NCBI GenBank assembly: GCA_028455995.1
Contig: JABELC010000005.1
Span: 248,001 to 312,000 of the forward strand
DNA length: 64,000 nt
Reading direction: 5' to 3'
From: Scleromitrula shiraiana
Lineage: Eukaryota; Ascomycota; Leotiomycetes; Helotiales; Sclerotiniaceae
Numbering within the stretch: position 1 is the first letter of the stretch; each line of letters starts with the position of its first letter. A program made the translations under genes and the position numbers. Shown here piece by piece: positions 37,276-49,127 of this stretch. The notes beneath the pieces were generated by a model, which made no database searches, was not told where the DNA came from, and saw only the letters and a list, made by a program, of their open reading frames with translations.

Positions 37276-40118
37276 TCAACACCCATCACTATTCTCATCA
37301 TCACTCATAGATTCATACCCAGCATCCTTCTCCATGCCCAAAACCTGCGTCGCAATCAGCAAAAACCTTTCCACCATATCCGTTTTCAACCCCAAATCCA
37401 AACCGCTCTTCTCGCCATTTTCACCACCAATCCATACTCTCAGATTCCCCACGAACTTCTCGAGCGCTGTAGAGCACGTTGAGGCAATTAAAGTGTGTTC
37501 GTTCATTTGCTCGACGAGTTTATACATTGCCGTGAAGCCGAGTAGGGTGAAATTGACAGGTACGATGGAATTGATAATTCTAGCGGCACTTTCGGGATTG
37601 GCTGGCATTGGGAAACGTTCGAGATACGCAAGAGCCATTGCACAATGGATGGATGTTTGGACATCTGGTAGATTGATGATTGAAGTTTTGGTCTTGACGT
37701 TGGATTGTATTGGTGATTTCTGTTGCCCGGCCCCTATAGCTTTAAGTGCAACTGCAATACTCGCTCCACGTTTTTCTTTAACAAGAACAGCGCGCGCGAC
37801 CACAGCTCGAATTTGAGCACCAGATCCTGGTGGTGCAGTTTGGATAGCAATGCTGATATCATGAGAGATGGATTTGTTACTTTCAAGATCTTTAGACTCT
37901 GCACCAAGACTTTTTGCCAAAGCCTTGTGAAGTGTAAAGCTTGACCACCATGCCGCAACAGCATCTAAAGGACTTCGAACTGCGAAATCTTCCACAACAC
38001 GGTCCATGCCACAGTTAACCACAGTATTGTTTGTAGTTGGTAAATTCCAAGCAAGATTGTAAGCGCGTTGTACAACAGCATCAATCAAAACATCATCGCA
38101 GTTTTGGCCAAGAAGAGTAGCAAGATGTTCGGGTAATTCATCTTGTTGCTCTTTTGAATGAACCAAAATTTGTTGCAATTGTTTGGCTTCATTCCACTTG
38201 CGTCGTGACGTTTCACGTGCAAACTTATTAATAAGAGAAGAACCAGTGAACGTCGCATTACCTAGCTCCCATAACAATACTCGAATGTGTAATGCTTTAA
38301 GCATGAGGCGTGCTGGTGTATCAGGTAGAGTCCCAGAGGCTAGTAAAGTTAATGTCAATCGACTCTTACTAACTTCAACATCGCCACCAGTCAACTGAGC
38401 ATCAAGAGCGATAGTCCATGCCTTGACACGGGCAATCTCTTGTTCTTCTGTAGTGCTAGTTACCCAGGAATAAAGAGATGATCCAACAATATTACGAGTA
38501 GTAAATTTTGCAACCTTCATGCAAAGCGCAGCTGCTTCGAGGAAGAAATTATGTCTAGGAACCCAGACAGTTTGAACAGAAGTAAGCCAAGCTTGTCTTC
38601 TTACTTGAATAGAAGAGGCAAGAGATGGAGCAGCAGTCAAATTTGCGGATTTCGATTTTTTGGATTCTGGCTTTGGAGTCAAGAATGATGGCAAGAAGAC
38701 GTACATGATCAAACCGATAACCAAAGAGAGTTGAAGATAATGGATGGTTTGACTTGCTGGAAGATGATAACCCTGAAAGTCGAATTCTAGTGCCGAATGT
38801 AGATGATGGCTCAAGAAACTAAGAGCCTGGCCAGGAATGGCTAAAAGCCCTCTTGCCCCAGGAGTATCTGTATCTTGTTCCGCTTCATGAAACCCTTGCA
38901 TGAGCATTAACCCAGCAAGTGAACCAACCATGAGCTTCCCAAAATATCCTCCACCTGCTTGCCAGCCATTAGGACCAACAGGTTGACGATTTTGATTATA
39001 TTGTGTCGGCACAGCAAAGGTTTCTTGACTCATTTGACCATGAAGTCTTCGCATATCCTCCGGTACTGGAATCATACCCTGATCAGAAGCAGGTGAAGGC
39101 CCGGGAGTGTTAAACTCCTGCGCATATTGGTAAGGATTCATTGGTTGTTGAATGGGACCAAAGCCCATAGATCCGGATACGAAGAGTTTCTCGAAAGCAT
39201 TAATGCGAGTCTTCATTTGGTTGTTCTCATCTTGTAGACGGGAATTTCGCTTTTCAAGGTGACGAATATATTCGGTAGCTTTAGATAAAACCTATTGAAT
39301 TCAAGAATGATGATCAGCCTCAAACCCACAGGAGAATGGCGTGATTTTGAAACTCGCATGATATGAGGTATTTTTCAACCCATTTCTACATATTCATGGC
39401 CTCATAAATGATGAGAGTAAAAGACACTTACCGTAGCCTTATTTAGTTTATGAGCTGGAGTTAAACCTTGAAGTTCTTCTCTATCATCGGCTGTATCTTC
39501 ACCCCGCGCGCTCTTCTGCATTATCCGAAGACTCGGTACACTATCCCGAAGTGCTGCGATTTTATCGTTTAGATTTGTTCGATATCTCTTTTCTATCATA
39601 TTATGAGCAGTCTTCTTTACTGGCGGATGTCTGCCAGTAGATTCATCATCATCGTCCTCCTCGGCTTCGGCTGAAGATTTGCGTTTGCGACTCGGTTCAT
39701 TACCTTCGGGCGAGGAAATCGAATTACTTTTATATGATGTAGTTGAGTTTGGACTATGCTGAGTTTGAGCTTGTGCTTGAATTTGAGTTTGATAACGAAG
39801 ATGTTGAGGCATTGCAATATTGCGTAACTTTTCTTGCATAGCTGGAGTGAGTAGACCATCCATATTTGGATATGTTGGTTCTAGAGATTGAATGGGATCT
39901 TCTTGCTTTGGTATCGGAGGGTCCCAATTGAGAGGAGTTGAATATAGACCGCCGTCATAAGGTGGTGTATCTTCGTCCCAGTTTGAAGGAAACAAAGGAT
40001 CTTCGTCGAGTGCTAGTGAATCTGTAAAAGCCGGTGTATGATTAAAAGCATTTGTAGTATCGAAACCAGCTGATATTCCAGATAATGTTGGATCGAACGA
40101 GGAATTCTTAGAAGCCAT
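37276..40118 (-). CDS. srbA: SREBP-type membrane-tethered bHLH transcription factor
   Basis: Two exons (39432-40118, 37276-39291) give 900 aa. The N-terminal 160 residues are acidic and Gln/Ser-rich (activation region) and end in a basic patch. The bHLH follows: basic region and helix 1 TAHNMIEKRYRTNLNDKI with the SREBP-specific Tyr at 179, a long loop broken by the intron, then helix 2 and zipper KATVLSKATEYIRHLEKRN. Two hydrophobic segments follow (around YFGKLMVGSLAGLMLMQG and LQLSLVIGLIMYVFLPSFL), as needed for a hairpin in the ER membrane, and then the long C-terminal regulatory domain (DUF2014 type). In fungi these proteins are cleaved under low oxygen or low sterol, and the N-terminal part activates ergosterol and hypoxia genes. 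Family is clear from the Tyr and the membrane hairpin; the symbol follows A. fumigatus usage. Confidence 0.93.
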
Positions 40119-41201
40119 GGCCAGGTGGGTGGGGGAACCCGGGGAAGATATTTTTATGACTTGATAGAATTAGGTATGGTAGTGAAGAATACCGACCGTT
40201 ATTGGGGAGAAAGAAGGGGGAGAAAGGGAAGGGAAGGGAATGGAAGGGGGGATTGGAGGGGGGGGAAAAAGTGGTTTGATTTTCTTATTCCTTATTTCTT
40301 ATTTTTGATCTAATTACTTCTGTAGTTCTAGGGATGAATTTGGAACATTCGAGGTTTAGATTAAAAACAAGGTGTGGTGGGTTCAAATTTCTAAACCACC
40401 AAAAAAAAGAGCTAAAAAAGGTAAAAAGGTAAAAAGAGTGAGAAAGAGTGAGAAAAAGAGAGGTAAGAAAAAATAAAAAAAAAAAGGATAAAAAAAGGAT
40501 GAAAGACGTTCGATAAACTTGTTGTTGGATTGGATAAGAATTGATTAATATGGTAAGACAAGGATAAATTTGTATTATTGTACTATTATTGTATTGTATT
40601 ATTATATTATTATTATTATTATTGTATTATATTTTTATTGTATGTATTATTGTACGTATTATTCTATTCTATTATTATTGCATATATTATTGTACGTATG
40701 TACGTATGTATGTATATATGTATATATGTATGTATGTACCTAAATCCTACATACGCACACGAGTGGAGCAATCTTGATTTATTTATTAATTAATTAATTG
40801 ATTGTTGATTGATTAATTATTATCGAATGGTCAGATATTTTTAGGTGAAATTTATCGACATCTAAATAAGTCACAAAGAGTAGGAACAGCCAAAACAAAA
40901 ACAAAAAATGTTGAAAAGTGAATATGGTGTGAGTTTGATGGAAAAATTGAAAATTGTCAGTCCAAATTATAGGAAGTGGCATGATCAATCGTATCATTAT
41001 ATTTTTAGCGTACAATTTAGTACTCCAGTAATCTTCGGATAATAGTACCCTCTTTTGCTTTATAGATTCATATACTCAATTCAAGTACGTACGTACTTCC
41101 TTTCATATATAGAGAATTTTTGAAGGATACTCGAGTAAAGAATGTAAAGAATGTAACAAGGTATTGTATATAATAAAATAAAGGTGTCATTTTATCCTAA
41201 C

Positions 41202-41288
<87 letters not shown>

Positions 41289-41854
41289 GTAGTATATACT
41301 TACTACCTAATGTTATTTATCATTATTATTAGCTTGCATTATGAAAGAGGCTGAAAAAATACCCCAATCCTAGCAGAGTGCAAGCGTGAGCATTTGAATC
41401 CTCCTTCGAATCTCCCATCATTTATCCCTCCTACTTTCCAACTGCAAACGGATTGTAGTCTTACACCGTCGGCGAATGTCAAAACAAGGTTAAAAATAAG
41501 AAATTGCTGAAGTTCCCACAATTGATGATGATGTGTGGGGTGGACATTTGGGTCGTTAATCGTTCGGCCGTGGATATGCACAGTGGTAACAGCCTTGATA
41601 CGCTTGACTAAATTGTACGTTATGGATCTTGAACTAGGTTTCAAGAGACACGATGGGATTATTGGGGGAGTGATGGGCTAAGGGATGGCATCTTAATGAA
41701 GTAATATCTCGGTGTTATTTTCTTTCCTGTTGTTGTTGTTGTTTTCTTTTTGACTACATCCATCCATCCATCCATCCCTCAACCACCACAACCACCACCC
41801 CCCCCCAAACCCCCCCAATAACCACCACCTCCTCCCCTCCGCCGAACCCGGCAC
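40119..41854. other. srbA upstream region, AT-rich simple repeats
   Basis: A purine-rich leader (40190-40500) is followed by ATT/GTAC-type low-complexity DNA (40560-40740) and the AAT array. Only short frames made of low-complexity sequence are present. Confidence 0.5.
41203..41288. repeat. (AAT)28 trinucleotide microsatellite
   Basis: About 86 uninterrupted bases, the longest simple repeat in the window. Confidence 0.95.
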
Positions 41855-43125
41855 AGTAACCACCTGGCTCCCCCTCACCACCGTCCCCAACTCCCTCTCC
41901 GCCTACTACTCCCCCGACAACCTCACCAGCATATTTATCTACGATCCGAACCAGAACGCCGCGTTATTCTCAACGCATTGTCTGCCGTCGTATGCGGACA
42001 TCCTGGTAGAATCAGAATACCGCGTTGACGCAGGTTGCGACGTCGTTGGGGCCGTTTATGTGTGCCCGGAGGCGTGTTCGGTGGCGGTCATTTCGGCGGT
42101 GGGGTCGAGTAGTACGTTGATGTGGTGTTGTCCTAGGTGAGTTGATGGGGGGGGGGTTTCATTTGTTTGTAGTGGAGGTTGGGTGGGGAGATGGCGGTAG
42201 GGTTTGGAGCGTTGGTTGATGCTTCATGGTGGTGGCGAGTATGTGAATCGGCATGCTTGTTTCTTTGGCTGGGAACATTGATACGACGATGGTGGTTGAG
42301 TGTAGTTATATGGGTAACATTACACGATCGCCGTTCAAACATGACTCTCAAGTCATGATTCCCAGAACGAGGAGTAATGGCGCAACAAGATCTTTCATAT
42401 CAATCCATCCCAATCCATCAACCAACACATAACCAACTAGTAGATACGACTTCGACGCCTGGCCATCACAAGATCTACCCGGCGGATGCAGATCCACATT
42501 CTCCTCCGGCGACACCCTCACATACGTCAGTCCCTGAGTCGGCAACACCGACGGCTACACAGCCACAAGTCGGGTTCTAGATGCCGATTATGAAGTCAAA
42601 GCGGCGCAAATAAACGGATGGAATTTCGAGGGCAATTCGGCGGAACCTACATCCACCGGATTCTCGAGCACAAGTAGCGCATCGCAAACTTCTTCGCCGA
42701 CTTCGCTGGCATCCTCAACTTCATCCTCATCGCCAAGTAATAAAAATACCAGCGACTCCGGCGTAGAACTCGGGGTTAAAGTGGGCGTCCCGACTGCAGC
42801 GGCTGTCGTGGCTCTTATATCCATTCATATCTGTGTTTGCGTTTATGAGACGGAGGGAGGAAGAGACAGCATGAAGTTGTACCACAAAATCCGTATGGAC
42901 GGGCAACGACGGGAGAGCCTTTGTATTATTCTGGTATGCACCCGAATGATGTTAAAGCGAATTATGCGGGACCGCAGAATTTAGAGGGTGAACCGATACA
43001 TGAGATGAGGGGGTGTATGGGGTTGAGATGGATGGGAGGGGCTTTGGGAGGCAGCATACACCTGTTGAGATGTCTGCTGAGAGGTAATGAGGGGAGCGGT
43101 TTGAATGGGGTATGTATGTAATGAG
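41855..43125 (+). pseudogene. Broken gene for a serine-rich single-pass membrane glycoprotein
   Basis: Translated pieces line up with a fungal family that has an N-terminal Cys-containing domain, a Ser/Thr stalk, one membrane helix and a short tail. Piece 1 (41860-42136) contains GTVTTWLPLTT and ends WCCP at a GTGAG donor. Piece 2 (from about 42442) contains LPGGCRSTFSSGDTLTYVSP, then QINGWNF, a Ser-rich stalk and a helix around VGVPTAAAVVALISI. Piece 3 (to about 43123) holds tail fragments ending in HTPVEMSAER. Lesions: an in-frame TGA at 42535-42537; frame changes after the helix (about 42830-42860) and in the G-run near 43010; and no start codon, because the frame is closed upstream by TGA near the CATC repeat and a C-run. 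The lesions are indels and stops rather than mass C-to-T changes. I cannot name a function for the family. Confidence 0.7.
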
Positions 43126-43592
43126 GTTAATGTGCAGCCAAGGCGTTTGGGGTATTGATTCCCGAGTTTATCTTAACAAGTAGAGCATACTGGCGCTTTT
43201 TTATTTGAAAGTCTTATATTTGTGACGGGTTATCATGTAGACTCTGTATATATGGACTTGTATATAGAATTTAACTATTCATTCTAGAGTATATGATTTA
43301 TTTGTCTTATTATATATGGCTCTAGGACTACCTGAGAGAAAGGTCCTTCAATGGGAATGAGAAGCCAATAGAAGAATTATCTACCCAGCCGCCAAAGAAA
43401 TCACTAGCTACCACCGCTCTAACGCAAGATCTAAGCCCAAATAAGGGGATCAAATCAAACTATATATAAAGCGCAAAACAACGATGAAAAATTCATCAAT
43501 CTCATAAACTTTGCAACACTCCATCAATTCCTTTCCCTCCCTCCTTTCCTCCCTCCCTCCTTTCCTCCCTCCCTCCTTTCCTCCCACCCTCT
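43126..43592. other. Intergenic, CT-rich tract
   Basis: No gene is seen. At 43535-43590 a CCCTCCCTCCTTT-type polypyrimidine array lies just beyond the stop codon of the DUF1349 gene. Confidence 0.5.
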
Positions 43593-44144
43593 CTATTCCC
43601 TCTCCTCAACAACCACCCCCCCAAACGCAACCACCAAATCCCCATCCACCTCCTCCACCTCCTCCCCCGCCGGCCTCGCCGCATAAGCACCCACCACCAC
43701 CACCTCACCCACCTCACCCACCTCACCCCCCTCAAAAAACCACGTCACCTCCCTCAACGGCCGCCTCTCCCCACCCCGCACCCAATAAACCCACAAACTC
43801 TCGCCCTCCCTCCTGGCCTCAATGGTGATTTCGCCGCGGGCCTCCTCCTCCGCCACCGGACAAACCGACCAATCGCTCCAACGATCACACGCGACCGTCG
43901 ACAGGTACAGTCGGCCGTTGTAGCGCTCGATGCCGGCTTTCAGCCAGCGGGCGACGGGGTCTCGCGGCGTCGGGAGCGTGAGCACGAGGCCTGCTTGGTC
44001 GTATTGCGCGGTGTAGGGGGCGGAGAAGGAGGTCCGGGCTGCGGAGAAGCGGGAGAGTGGGAGGGTTCGGTGCGGGTGCGTGGGCGCGTTGAATTTGTTG
44101 GTGGAGGGGGGGGTGCGCCTGTGGTTTTTTCTTAGTAGGGGGGT

Positions 44145-44192
<48 letters not shown>

Positions 44193-44295
44193 CTGCGTTT
44201 GTATTCATGATGGATGGATGGATGGATGGGTTACTTTACCAGATGTCTGTGCCGGGTTTAGCTTGGAGTGTGAAGCTGTTATATGATGCTGCCAT
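43593..44295 (-). CDS. DUF1349 (concanavalin-like fold) protein
   Basis: Two exons (44240-44295, 43593-44118) give 193 aa, the normal size of the family. The short first exon encodes a start MAASYNSFTL and joins through GTAAAG...CACAG to WRTPPSTNKFNAP, giving the family's usual opening. Later signatures are WLKAGIERYNGRLYLSTV, WSDWSV and LREVTWFFEG, then VVVGAYAARPA. The family adopts a jelly-roll lectin-like fold; bacterial and yeast members have only loosely described roles, so no substrate is assigned. The 121-bp intron contains a long CA/GT microsatellite. The gene is GC-rich compared with its surroundings. Confidence 0.85.
44149..44188. repeat. (TG)20 dinucleotide microsatellite inside an intron
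   Basis: An uninterrupted TG run within the intron of the DUF1349 gene (CA on its coding strand), between donor and branch site. Confidence 0.95.
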
Positions 44296-45059
44296 TGTTG
44301 TGATGGCGATGTTAAGAGGGGATTATTTGTTTGTTTGTTTGTTTGTTTGCTTGTGCGGGGTTAATTCTTTTCTTCAGTAGATGAGTTCTTGACAGTAGTA
44401 TTTCAGATAAATATCGACTCGATGAAGCGTTTATTTGTATTTACAGATTCAAAAAATTAATCTGCTGGTTCAATGAGTTAACTTCTTGTTAGAAAATGTG
44501 TCCTCTTATCTGGTATTACAAATGAAGTTGTAAGATTTATGGGCTTAATCACGTCACTGGCGCCAAGGTGCGGGGGCGGGGTAGTTTTGGTTGTAGGGTC
44601 CACAAGTCCTTTGGAATACGAAAGTGGAGGATACTGACTACTGCACCGCACTCTATTGTATACGGGTTTGTAGACATCCAATCTTGGTTTATTGATGTTA
44701 GTAAAGTGTGTGGTGAGTGATAGAAATTGTCTAATTAATTATCTACTTGGTAATCTTGGTTTTATTTGACTATCTCTCAGCATTTTGAAATCCTTTTTTT
44801 TACCTATCTAGCCTCAGGCTGATGATTCAATAATGTTGATCTGATTTTCGATATTATAGTTTAAAAGGCTCATTACCCGCTGTATTGAGAAGATGCTTAT
44901 CCTCATCAATGCAATACAGTTTGGGGATTTATACCACCGTGATATATTGAAATGCGTGTTTTTACCATCCAAAGTAGTTTAATAGATACTTACCTATCAC
45001 TCGAAATTCGAAGATCTCACTATGAACCATCCACAAATAGAGAGACCATCCTCAAATGA
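44296..45059. other. Intergenic, no gene seen
   Basis: A short TTTG run (44325-44348) and otherwise unique DNA without coding signals. Confidence 0.4.
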
Positions 45060-45718
45060 TTCTCTCACCGCTTTCTTGGAAGACATGTTCATTTTCCTAT
45101 TGGTGATTCTACGGAGAAAACTGCAGATAACTTCTTGGCCGGGATACTCGATAAACTTCCAGCATTATGTGCATTCAGTATGCCTAACTTTGATAGCTGT
45201 CATCAGTTGGGGGGATTCAGGGGTACAGTTGGAACCTGGGTTGGGTGGGAAACTGAGGATAAGGATGTTGTTATCCGCAAAATCTCAGGGAGAACGGGAT
45301 ATTGGGAAATTCGATGCAATGATCAAATGGCGAACATGTTTTACGTCCTCACAGCATGGATTACGGCGGGATGTTGGGGAGTAAAGAATGAGACCGAGTT
45401 GAAATGGAAGGATCCGCCTAGTGAGTCTATTTTTCTTCTCCGATGAGCTGAGAGTAAATGTGAGATAACCTGATTATTACAGGCTTGATTGTAGCAATGA
45501 CTCCAGAGCAGGTAGGAGAGTTAAACTGAGATACGAAATTACCGGAGTCATTAGATGCTGCCATCGTAGAACTCAAAAACGTTGTTAAAGACCACACGTT
45601 AGATGAGCCTGGAGTTGACTTCTTGTAAATGTACATTGATTTCAAGGAGTTGGAGGCAAAACAGGCAGCAGAGAAGACCGAGAAAGAAAGATTGAATGTA
45701 CTTGGGAAGATATTCTGA
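45060..45718 (+). pseudogene. C-terminal relic of a glutamine-synthetase-like gene
   Basis: The frame 45060-45420 plus, after a normal intron (45421-45482), 45483-45718 translates to the C-terminal half of a GS-fold protein: RHVHFPIGDS, FLAGILDKLPALCAF, WVGWETEDKDVVIRKIS, YWEIRCNDQMANMFYVLTAWITAG and GVKNETELKWKDPP. Catalytic-domain features such as the R-x-E/N-P-like EIRCNDQMANMF region are still legible. Lesions: TGA at 45527-45529 and TAA at 45626-45628 interrupt the last exon, and nothing matching the N-terminal half occurs upstream, where a stop at 45057 closes the frame. It looks like a truncated, decayed copy of a GS/FluG-type gene, not a functional enzyme. Confidence 0.7.
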
Positions 45719-48035
45719 TAGTTAACGATATCACCCTAAGTGTCATGTCGTATGGAGAACTACCACTTTGATATCTATAGTGCACCGAACTAGTTTAACA
45801 ATCCTCTTGTAGATAATTCAATCAATTCAATTACACTTGCAATGGTTGGGGAAAACTCAAGCATTGAAGTTTGTTTACCCAGATTCTTTTCAAATCTTCT
45901 GGTTTTGATTTACACAATGAATGCCTAATCGGACATTTCATCTGACCAGAATATAGTATTCCTCAAAACAAAGATCCAATGCCTCTCAAGTCTTGATTTT
46001 GATTTAGACAACGAGGTGTTTACTTCAACACTCCTCCCATCCACCAAATCATGTTATTCAAGTGAAGCCCAATCATTGGAACATATCTACATATCAGACG
46101 GTATGCATGATCTCAATCTCACTCAGACAACGGTTCCTGATGTATCCAATCATATTATACAAACCCAAGTCGGATATTTATATTTACATGCGATACCAAA
46201 CCCCTTCCGTGGTCTCTTTCTCAATCAGATAATGAATTTTACACGAGTCACAAAACACGACAATAGACATGGGCCACGAAGTAATGTGGAAATGATGTTG
46301 CAGAACATAAAAAATTGATAATAATATTAAAAAACTATTATTTCATGGAGTGGGATAAGAATAAGTTCCTTATTCGGAACAGGCGCGGATCGTGAGGATG
46401 GTGGAGGAGGGGGCGCTGGCGGGAACCAGAGAACAAACACCAGCCAGGAGAGGATGTGGAACCTGTTATATCGTTAATTGACGTCGAAAATCGAAGATAA
46501 ATTTCACAATCCTTACTTAAAGGCCAGCGCGCCAACCACGCCAGCCCGGCGGAAACCAACCTCCTCCCTCCCTCCGCTCCCCCGATTGTTTGGTTGCATT
46601 ACAGATATTGTAAGCATTGTCCAAGTCAGAATTGTAGATTGAATTGAGCCGAATTACTTTGTGGTGCTAGGCACCGAAAGTTCTTTATTTTGAGCGTCTA
46701 CATATACGTATATATCAGTATACAATGTTCCATTGAGTTATGGTGAATGAAAAAGGGTTGAGAAAGTAATCACACTGACTTGAAGACATCGCTGGTACAT
46801 GAGGAAAAAAGAAGAAGAAAAAAGCCCAAACGGGGAATTACATGTATTTGTACTTACCTCTAGATTAAAGTGTTACCATGATAATGATATTATGGCAACA
46901 ACGACTGCAGCTTGGTATTCTGGTCAGGCTGCTTCTTCCATACTCAGAAAATACCAACCGAACTGTGCACATAAGCAGCCCATCCATCTCGATGTTTATA
47001 CAAACGTCAATTTTCCAAAATTTCTTTCTCATCCATAAATTACTCAACAAAACAAAAGTACTAAATCATTAAGACCTGCTAAGGCAATTTATTTGAAACC
47101 ATTATACCACAGGCATTGGAAAAGAACATGAGAAGCTAGAAAATTCATTTAGGATGTATATGATATTTGGTCCTCAAAGGGATACTACCTAGGGTTCTCG
47201 AAATCTAAGTTCACTGCTTAGATACTTAGGCAAAACCGAAATATGAGCTATCAACAACTAATTGTGAATCTGAATCGCTACTGAGTAAACACTCTAAAGT
47301 AAAAATCGGCGCCATGGCAACACACATTATCCAGAGCTAGATAGGGTACATTACATAGGTAATAACTCTTCCAAAATACTTAAGCAAAGTTAGAATTCGG
47401 TATCTTAGTCAAGTTGGTTACAAATCCCCACAGTATAATACTAACATCATTCTCAAATTTCCATCTCCACACAATTATCACCGTCCCTTCTCAAACTATT
47501 TTTAACAAAACATTCCTAAAGCCGTAATCATGAATTATTTCTTTAGTTGCCTATTTCCGTACGAACCACCATCAGAAGCTCTTGCACATCCATCATACAG
47601 CGATGTAAGTCCAAGGTATTACAACGAATTGACATAAAAGCAGAAAGACTCATCGCATCACCCTTGCCAAAATATCAGAAGCCTGGATTATTTTGCGAAG
47701 GAAGTGATGAGCCCCTCCAAAAGATGACATCTGTCTATCTAGTTCTATATAAAGCAAAAGAAGAGGAAAGTGCACCTCTGTGATGATGCATAGCCGCACG
47801 TTTAGCTGTTACGGCGCTTGCAAGTTGGTGGATCCTTCATGGTGATCAACATGAACCACCTAAAAGATATATGTATTCACATTTTTGCTATCGCGATAAT
47901 AAGATAAGAAGGATGGGGTATTCTTTTGTTTTTGCTTGGTTTGTTAGTATTTAGTAATACTGCTGAACCTACCAAAAGTTCGGTTTGAAGATATATATCT
48001 CTATATACACTGTAACATACAGCAAAATCCCCGCA
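45719..48035. other. Long intergenic region, no confident gene
   Basis: Open frames of 60-100 codons occur (for example 46016-46318, 46799-47038 and 47530-47783), but none resembles a known protein. A small gene starting at the ATG at 47530 (MNYFFSCLFPYEPP...) followed by a GTAAGT is possible, but no acceptable intron could be completed. Confidence 0.4.
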
Positions 48036-48688
48036 ATGATACCTAGAAAACCCCTCTTCATACTATTTTCGCATTTTCTTCTAATCGCCCTCATATCCGC
48101 CGCCTCCAACTCCACTTCCAACTCCATCTCCCAATCCTCACAAGCACAATGCATCAGCAATCCCGACAGCATGTACCACGAACGACTAATTATAACCAAC
48201 ATGTCGACCTCATTCTACTGCAGTGATCTCGAGACCAAAAGATTTGTTTCCTACTCCTCCACCATATCATCCATGACGTTTGGTTACACGGCTCCTACAT
48301 TGAGTTCGAATGTATCAGCATCGAGTTGCAACAATAGTTTAACCAGTTGGACTTGTCAAACTATTTATGAATCTCTATTCAATGCTTGTAAGACTTATAT
48401 AGTCCCTGAACCTCAATTTTGGGACATACTTATAATGGATACTTAGGTTCTCAGGATAATAATAGCACGATTCGTGGATCGGGATCGATAAATACGCGAT
48501 GTGGTGTTTTTAATTTCACGATGCTGGATGACGATGGGAATAGTAACTCGTCCACTACTTCTGGTTCTACTTCTTCATCATCATCTTCTTCTTCGAGTGG
48601 GAGTGCGGGGACTAATGGGGCTGATTTGTGTATTTTTACGGTATCATTATTGGTGGGTGTTGCTGCTTTTTTTGGGTGGTTTTTATAA
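48036..48688 (+). CDS. Small secreted, probably GPI-anchored Cys-containing protein
   Basis: Two exons (48036-48387, 48447-48688) give 197 aa. The intron (GTAAGA...ACTTAG, 59 bp) is needed: without it the frame closes at 48446. A signal peptide ends near ALISAASN, then come about 120 residues with several N-x-S/T sites and six or so Cys (SCNN, TWTCQ, FNAC, TRCGVF), a Ser/Thr-rich stalk, and a hydrophobic C-terminal tail (LCIFTVSLLVGVAAFFGWFL) after SGSAGTNGA, the pattern of a GPI-attachment signal. I do not recognise the family. It is likely a cell-surface protein of the wall or plasma membrane. Confidence 0.75.
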
Positions 48689-49127
48689 ATTATGAGGGCT
48701 TGGATGCTAGAGCTGGGGAGTTTTGTTTCTCTATACTTATGATACCATGACATGATTTCTTTTGGTTTTCTCTTTCTTTCATTTGATACCCTGGGTTATG
48801 ACAGTGCGGGTTTGGGTTCTTGGTGTTTTTGGGAATGTATTATTGGCACTATGATTTCTGTACTTCGAGAAAAACTGTGTATTTGTATCCAATATCAGAT
48901 GAATTCAAAATCGGGAAGGACATTTGAGGCAGTAGAGATGAAATAGTTATCAAATGAAGTCGCTTCGGAATCACGTTCGATGTTTATGTGTCTTGACAAT
49001 CTCACATGTTTTGAACGCAAATGCCCGATACGTTGGCTGAAGCAATCAAGATATGCAACTGAAATTTTCATTCGATTGCTTTGGTGCACTTTTTTGATAC
49101 AAAGATGTTGTACAAAGCGTGCGCCAA
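48689..49127. other. Convergent intergenic region
   Basis: Between the ends of the secreted-protein gene and mL50. No element is seen. Confidence 0.35.

Noticed and set aside
44060..44208. N-terminus made of Thr-His repeats reading through the CA microsatellite
   Set aside because: The frame does not match the DUF1349 domain. A normal intron removes the repeat and gives the expected family start.
46016..46318. 100-codon open frame
   Set aside because: No homology, no splice context and no signal peptide; composition is like the surrounding intergenic DNA.
47530..47783. Possible small gene beginning MNYFFSCLFPYEPP
   Set aside because: A GTAAGT follows the first exon, but the only close acceptor gives a 36-base intron and no recognisable product.
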